A DNA stretch of 15,426 nucleotides from an uncultured Collinsella sp. (lineage in GTDB: Bacteria; Actinomycetota; Coriobacteriia; Coriobacteriales; Coriobacteriaceae). Position 1 is the first letter of the stretch. Each line of letters starts with the position of its first letter. Positions 13,962 through 15,426 of the stretch are shown here, piece by piece. Position numbers and translations under genes: made by a program. The stretch covers positions 1 through 15,426 of the forward strand of contig CATWVA010000040.1 of the NCBI GenBank assembly GCA_958354105.1. Reading direction: 5' to 3'. The notes under the pieces are model-generated. The model saw nothing but the letters and a program-made list of their open reading frames with translations. It was not told the DNA's origin and searched no databases.

Positions 13962-15029
13962 TTACCCCTCGCGCATGAGCTCGACGAGCTTTTGCCTGGT
14001 CACCTTTGTCTGCTCGTTGGCTATATTGCGTTCGTTTCTAAAGGCCGCATCCGCAACGCTCATCAGGTCGGCATCGGAAATCTCGCCAAGGCCCAGCTCC
14101 GCGAGCGTCGTCGGCAGGCCGACGCGCTGGCAAAACTCGAGCACCTGATCAAACTCGGGCGCACGTTCCAGGCGCAGCTGCACCACCAGACCAAACGCTA
14201 CGGCCTCACCATGCATGGCCTTGCACTCGGGCAGAATCGTCAGACCGTTGGCGATGGCATGCGCCAACGCCAAGCCACCGCTCTCAAAGCCGACGCCCGA
14301 GAGCAGAATATTGCACTCGATCAGGCGCTCAACCGCCGGCGATGTACGTCCCTTTTTGAGATCGCGCTTGGCAGCGACGCCGCATTCCATAAGCGTATCG
14401 TAGCAGGCACGTGCCGCGACCAGTGCCAAGTGCCCCGGCGCGCCACCGTGCTCGTTCGCACCTCTCGCCGCGGCGCACGAACGCGCCTCGAAGTACGTTG
14501 CCAGCGCATCGCCCATACCAGCGACCGTCATACGCAGTGGGGCCGCCGCGACCACGTTGGTATCGACCACGACCAAGTCTGGATTCTTCTCGAGCATCAG
14601 GTAGCGGTCGAACGACCCGTCCTCGTAATACAGCACCGAGATCGCGCTGCACGGACCATCCATTGAGGCCGCCGTGGGGCACACGCACAACGGCAGCTCA
14701 GCATAAAACGCAACGGCCTTGGCGATATCGAGCATCTTGCCGCCGCCAATACCCACCACCATGTCGCAATACTCGGCCTGGGCTTCCTTAGCCATTTCGA
14801 CAACGGCCTCTTCCGTACACGGACCGTCATAGATCTTAAAGAACGGCTCGCTTAGATTTTCGTCCAGAAATCCATCGACGATCTGCTTGCACAGCCGATC
14901 CTCGGTGCCCTGGTCAAACAAGACATAGGCAGCGCAGCCCAACCATGACAAATACCTGCCCTGACGCGAAAGTTCGCCCGGCCCTTGAACATACCGGCCG
15001 GGACCGCCATAAACCATAGGAAGCGCCAT
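13962..15029 (-). CDS. gldA: Glycerol dehydrogenase-like protein (divergent paralogue)
   Basis: This 355-aa member of the iron-containing alcohol dehydrogenase superfamily, glycerol dehydrogenase branch, oxidises glycerol (or a related polyol) to the ketone with NAD in the cytosol. The NAD-binding GIGGGK is at 93-98. The metal ligands are Asp174 (GMGDA), His257 (ALAHAI) and His273 (MHGEA), close to the numbering known for GldA enzymes. The segment PTAASMDGPCSAISVLY (118-134) departs from the PTxxSxDAP form typical of canonical GldA, so substrate preference may differ. Start: ATG at 15029, with a purine-rich stretch (GAAAGGGCGG) upstream. The gene lies 113 bp downstream of a second gldA-like gene on the same strand, and the junction contains a terminator and alternative hairpins. 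Confidence 0.88.
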   Translation of the reverse strand: MALPMVYGGPGRYVQGPGELSRQGRYLSWLGCAAYVLFDQGTEDRLCKQIVDGFLDENLSEPFFKIYDGPCTEEAVVEMAKEAQAEYCDMVVGIGGGKMLDIAKAVAFYAELPLCVCPTAASMDGPCSAISVLYYEDGSFDRYLMLEKNPDLVVVDTNVVAAAPLRMTVAGMGDALATYFEARSCAAARGANEHGGAPGHLALVAARACYDTLMECGVAAKRDLKKGRTSPAVERLIECNILLSGVGFESGGLALAHAIANGLTILPECKAMHGEAVAFGLVVQLRLERAPEFDQVLEFCQRVGLPTTLAELGLGEISDADLMSVADAAFRNERNIANEQTKVTRQKLVELMREG

Positions 15030-15059
15030 ACGAGAATCCGCCCTTTCATCAACAGCAAT

Positions 15060-15090
15060 TGGTGCAAAGTAACTTGACCCCTTTGCACCA
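15060..15090 (-). promoter_or_regulatory. Second hairpin in the gldA-gldA junction, overlaps an alternative pairing
   Basis: TGGTGCAAAG (15060-15069) pairs perfectly with CTTTGCACCA (15081-15090). The part GCAAAGGGG in minus-strand RNA can instead pair with the 3' arm of the preceding terminator, giving mutually exclusive folds. It is located 31 bp upstream of the start of the downstream gldA. Confidence 0.5.
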
Positions 15091-15097
15091 GAGCAAA

Positions 15098-15130
15098 AAG
15101 GGGCAAAGCCATCTGCTGACTTTGCCCCTT
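15098..15130 (-). terminator. Intrinsic terminator after the upstream gldA gene
   Basis: In minus-strand RNA an 11-bp perfect stem (15130-15120 with 15108-15098) ends in CCCCUUUUUGC, giving a five-U run. It begins 13 bp after the stop of the upstream gldA and would limit read-through into the downstream paralogue. Confidence 0.75.
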
Positions 15131-15142
15131 CCTTAGCTTGAT

Positions 15143-15426
15143 TTACTCATCCATGAGATAGTAGTGGCCCAGCGCATCGGCACCCAGAATGGCGTTTGCG
15201 ACCATCTCGGGCGTCACCTCAAACGGCATGTTGCACATGGTGTCCTCGGGCGCGCAAGCGGCCTCGGCAACGACCATGGCCTGCTCGCGCGTAACCTCGG
15301 CAACGCCAAGCTCCTTCATCGTGACCGGCAGGCCCAGCTCAATGCAGAACCCCAAGACTTCCTCGAGTTTCTCGGTCGGGGCATCCTCGAGTACCAGCTG
15401 GACGATGGTGCCAAAGGCGACCTTCT
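15143..15426 (-). CDS. gldA: Glycerol dehydrogenase, C-terminal part (5' end outside window)
   Basis: The frame is open from the right edge to a TAA at 15145-15143, giving the last 94 residues. It starts KVAFGTIVQLVLED, which follows the HGE metal-ligand motif in glycerol dehydrogenases, and ends with ANAILGADALGHYYL, the typical C-terminus of canonical GldA. This copy therefore looks closer to the classical enzyme than its downstream neighbour at 13962-15029. The NAD- and metal-binding parts are outside the window. A TTG at 15355 is internal and not a start. Confidence 0.9.
   Translation of the reverse strand, partial: KVAFGTIVQLVLEDAPTEKLEEVLGFCIELGLPVTMKELGVAEVTREQAMVVAEAACAPEDTMCNMPFEVTPEMVANAILGADALGHYYLMDE

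Overview
The window is GC-rich with strongly GC-biased codons, several good Shine-Dalgarno sites, and at least one GTG start. It carries a PTS/glycoside-hydrolase family 4 sugar locus, anaerobe-style polyferredoxin and glycerol dehydrogenases. This fits a gut actinomycete of the class Coriobacteriia, Collinsella-like. That assignment is inferred from composition and gene content; no marker gene was compared.

Layout. At the left edge is the 3' end of a class I SAM-dependent methyltransferase (+), which converges through a hairpin terminator on guaA (GMP synthetase, -). A type I asparaginase (ansA, +) is divergent from guaA. Next is a small divergent module: an XRE-type regulator (-) and an unrecognised 129-aa protein (+) around a perfect 24-bp palindrome. 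On the minus strand follow ychF and a short DUF1648 membrane protein.

The centre is a sugar-utilisation locus. A PTS EIICB permease and a GH4 6-phospho-alpha-glucosidase (with the CDMP signature) are transcribed leftward. A zinc-dependent polyol-type dehydrogenase and a GntR/UTRA regulator are transcribed rightward. The 355-bp divergent region holds palindromic sites of TCTAGA type, one of them inside the promoter of the rightward operon. A plausible scheme is that the permease imports and phosphorylates an alpha-glucoside, GH4 releases glucose-6-phosphate, the dehydrogenase oxidises the other moiety (a polyol, if the substrate is maltitol- or isomalt-like), and the GntR protein senses the phosphorylated sugar. 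The locus encodes no EIIA, so that domain must come from elsewhere.

To the right, after a terminator with a 20-bp stem, are a multi-cluster 4Fe-4S protein of unknown partner (-), a D-2-hydroxyacid dehydrogenase (+), a 382-bp gap containing a MITE-like element with 23-bp terminal inverted repeats, and two tandem glycerol-dehydrogenase paralogues (-). The second paralogue runs off the window. The junction between them can fold into mutually exclusive hairpins, one of which is an intrinsic terminator.

The best candidates for something undescribed are the XRE/129-aa module, the MITE-like element, the possible attenuator between the gldA paralogues, and the polyferredoxin. No tRNA, rRNA, CRISPR array or intact insertion sequence was seen.
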